Below, piece after piece: positions 62,525 to 64,000 of a DNA stretch of 64,000 nucleotides. The notes below the pieces were generated by a model that saw nothing but the letters and a program-made list of their open reading frames with translations, had not been told where the DNA came from and did not search any database. Position numbers and translations under genes: made by a program. Source of the stretch: Oceanospirillaceae bacterium (GTDB lineage Bacteria > Pseudomonadota > Gammaproteobacteria > Pseudomonadales > Balneatricaceae); contig JABSRB010000023.1 of the NCBI GenBank assembly GCA_013215375.1, forward strand, positions 1 through 64,000, read 5' to 3'. Every line of letters starts with the position of its first letter. The first letter of the stretch is position 1.

Positions 62525-62875
62525 CTAAGTTCTGAAGGCATCTTTATACCACACTGGGCTGCACTGTACAGAGCTACTTTCAAATGCAATGACATCAAAG
62601 CGACAAAAGCGTTTTGTATGTTGTTTGTGGCACATTAAAAAGTGATTTGCAGTGGTGATTAGCTTGCGTTGTTTAGCGGGAGTGACAGAGCTCGCGGCGC
62701 CGCCAAAGTGGTTGCTAGCACGTAATCTGACTTCGATGAAAACTAATGTATCAGCATCCAACATGATGATGTCTATTTCACCAAAGCGGCAGCTATAATT
62801 ACTTTCAAGTAATGTCAATTTTTGCGCTGTAAGCCAGTTAATGGCTGTGAGTTCGGCCTCTTTTCCCTTGTTCAT
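62525..62875 (-). CDS. yraN: YraN/UPF0102 nuclease-fold protein
   Basis: The 116-residue product is a small endonuclease-fold protein (UPF0102). The conserved 'FGEIDIIMLDADTLVFIEVR' pattern carries the Glu, Asp and Glu of a restriction-like active site, with 'R.SNHFGGA' after. The role is unknown. It lies between lpoA and diaA. Confidence 0.9.
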   Translation of the reverse strand: MNKGKEAELTAINWLTAQKLTLLESNYSCRFGEIDIIMLDADTLVFIEVRLRASNHFGGAASSVTPAKQRKLITTANHFLMCHKQHTKRFCRFDVIAFESSSVQCSPVWYKDAFRT

Positions 62876-62889
62876 ATTATCGTCGGTGA

Positions 62890-62923
62890 TTATCGTGGAT
62901 CTATCGGATTAAATCCACGATAA
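62890..62923. other. Stem-loop between lpoA and yraN
   Basis: TTATCGTGGAT (62890-62900) pairs perfectly with 62913-62923. On the coding (minus) strand no T-run follows, so it is better seen as an mRNA processing or stability element within the operon than as a terminator. Confidence 0.5.
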
Positions 62924-62941
62924 GTTATTGTTATTTTTAAA

Positions 62942-64000
62942 TTATTGAGCGGGTACTAGTACCGCTTCGCCGTTGATGAATTTAGCCCAAGTTAGGCTCT
63001 TTTGCACTATGTTCTCAGATGATACAGAAAGCTTACCTGTTTCGCCTTCGATACTTGAGTTTGGTTGGTTAGCTAAAGTGTATAAATTTGGTGCGATATT
63101 AAGTGCATCGATGCCAAAGGCATAAAGACGTCCAAAACGTGTGTTTGCTTTACTTGTTTGGCTGGCGATGATGCCTTTATTGCTGCTTGGAGAAAGTACC
63201 CAAGGTAAGTCACCAAACATCATCCCGTTGAGATCGATATTTTTAACAGGGTTGCTCTTGCCTGAGTAGATTTTCGAGGTGCTGTATAAAGGCAGGTTGT
63301 CAGCGTAAAAATATAAGATGCTTGGGCCAATTTGGTAGGCATCTGATGCTGAGGAGAATAAAAATATTGCATCGGCATCTTTACGTGTCATTCTGCGAAT
63401 AGCTTTACGCAAATGGGCCGTTTTAAGCTTCTTTTGTAACCCTCGGATATGGCCTTGGTTAAGTTTTAACATCTTAGCAACCGCGTTAGTGACGTTGCCC
63501 TTGCTGGTATCATAGAAAGTGGTAGAAGCGATTTGCCCACCCAAAGAGTTAAATTGGTTACTAAAAGTATTGGCCGCGAAAATTCCTTTCTCGCTATCGG
63601 GTACCAAAATCAAAACATTGCGGCGGCCATCGTTAAATGCTTTTTGAGCTGCATCACGTACTTCGTCATCGTCAGATAGCGCAAATTGATAGAGATTGCT
63701 ATTGGATATAGGGCTGCTGTTGAGCGCCAGAACAGGCAAGGGTAGCTCTGCTATTTGCGCAAATTGAGCAACCAGAGCTCTATCTAATGGGCCGATCAAT
63801 GCATCGGCATTGATTTGTAGCGCTCTGTCTAAAATAGCTTGTGCAGTATTGTGCGTACTACTGTCTATATAGCTGATTTGTATCTGTCTATTGTGCCCTT
63901 GATTGGCCGCTAATTTAATACCGGTCAAGATAGCATTAGCGCCTTTTGCATATTTACCGCTGACAGGAAGAGCAACAGCGACGTGAGTATATTGATAGCT
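62942..64000 (-). CDS. lpoA: Penicillin-binding protein activator LpoA, 5'-truncated
   Basis: LpoA is an outer-membrane lipoprotein that activates PBP1A. This is the C-terminal domain; the frame is open to the window edge, and the TTG at 63928 is internal. The fold resembles a periplasmic substrate-binding protein ('VALPVSGKYAKGANAI' at the edge, then 'IGPLDRALVAQFAQIAELPL'). The signal peptide and N-terminal TPR domain are outside the window. Confidence 0.9.
   Translation of the reverse strand, partial: SYQYTHVAVALPVSGKYAKGANAILTGIKLAANQGHNRQIQISYIDSSTHNTAQAILDRALQINADALIGPLDRALVAQFAQIAELPLPVLALNSSPISNSNLYQFALSDDDEVRDAAQKAFNDGRRNVLILVPDSEKGIFAANTFSNQFNSLGGQIASTTFYDTSKGNVTNAVAKMLKLNQGHIRGLQKKLKTAHLRKAIRRMTRKDADAIFLFSSASDAYQIGPSILYFYADNLPLYSTSKIYSGKSNPVKNIDLNGMMFGDLPWVLSPSSNKGIIASQTSKANTRFGRLYAFGIDALNIAPNLYTLANQPNSSIEGETGKLSVSSENIVQKSLTWAKFINGEAVLVPAQ

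Overview
The window is a gene-dense chromosomal segment of a free-living, Gram-negative, aerobic gammaproteobacterium. Gene orders shared with Pseudomonas and its marine relatives include lolA-rarA-crcB-serS, ppiB-lpxH beside glnS, tusDCBE beside a yccA-like gene, topA with small unknown genes followed by sulA-lexA, gpsA-sixA, and lpoA-yraN-diaA-dolP. Composition is AT-leaning by eye. Together with the cbb3 oxidase, RdgC, LapD/LapG and a bufferin locus, this suggests a marine Cellvibrionales-like organism; that placement is inference. I saw no tRNA, rRNA, CRISPR array, prophage or intact insertion sequence.

Layout. 0-4 kb: lolA (5' end missing), rarA, crcB, serS. 4-5.3 kb: a miniature LapA-type secreted protein and a lipoprotein. 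5.3-9.9 kb: lpxH, ppiB, glnS, a thioredoxin-like protein, a CheW-like protein. 10.2-13.2 kb: tusDCBE, a Bax-inhibitor-1 family gene, truC. 13.4-21.1 kb: mtnN, DUF2835, an MFS transporter, a hotdog thioesterase, a LeuE-like exporter, a glutamate-synthase-like flavoprotein, queE, rdgC. 21.2-30.9 kb: one long minus-strand block with the cbb3 oxidase (ccoNOQP), its assembly genes (ccoG, ccoH, ccoI, ccoS), a SafE-like membrane protein and a second MTA/SAH-nucleosidase-like gene. 31-33 kb: a hydrolase, tusA and a ProQ-like RNA chaperone. 33-36 kb: lapD and lapG. 36-44 kb: a glutaredoxin-like gene, tatD, slt, uup, a universal stress protein and small unknown genes. 44-51 kb: topA, two small unknowns, then sulA-lexA facing dinG across LexA boxes. 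51-57 kb: rhlB, gpsA, sixA, an O-antigen-ligase-like protein and a hydrolase. 57-60.7 kb: the bufferin locus with its own ECF sigma/anti-sigma pair. 61.3-64 kb: dolP, diaA, yraN and lpoA (5' end missing).

Themes. Copper: CcoI exports copper for cbb3 oxidase assembly, and bufferins are periplasmic copper-binding modified peptides. Surface adhesion: LapD and LapG (c-di-GMP control of adhesin release) lie about 29 kb from a 211-residue protein that joins a LapA-type retention module directly to a type I secretion signal. Sulfur relay for tRNA thiolation: tusA plus tusBCDE. DNA damage: lexA, sulA, dinG, rarA and rdgC.

The strongest items for follow-up are the bufferin operon with its sigma pair and precursor/enzyme attenuator, the mini-LapA protein, a two-copy MITE-like repeat that supplies the stop codon of an MFS gene, and an 18-codon upstream ORF with a perfect ribosome-binding site before the ABC-F gene uup.
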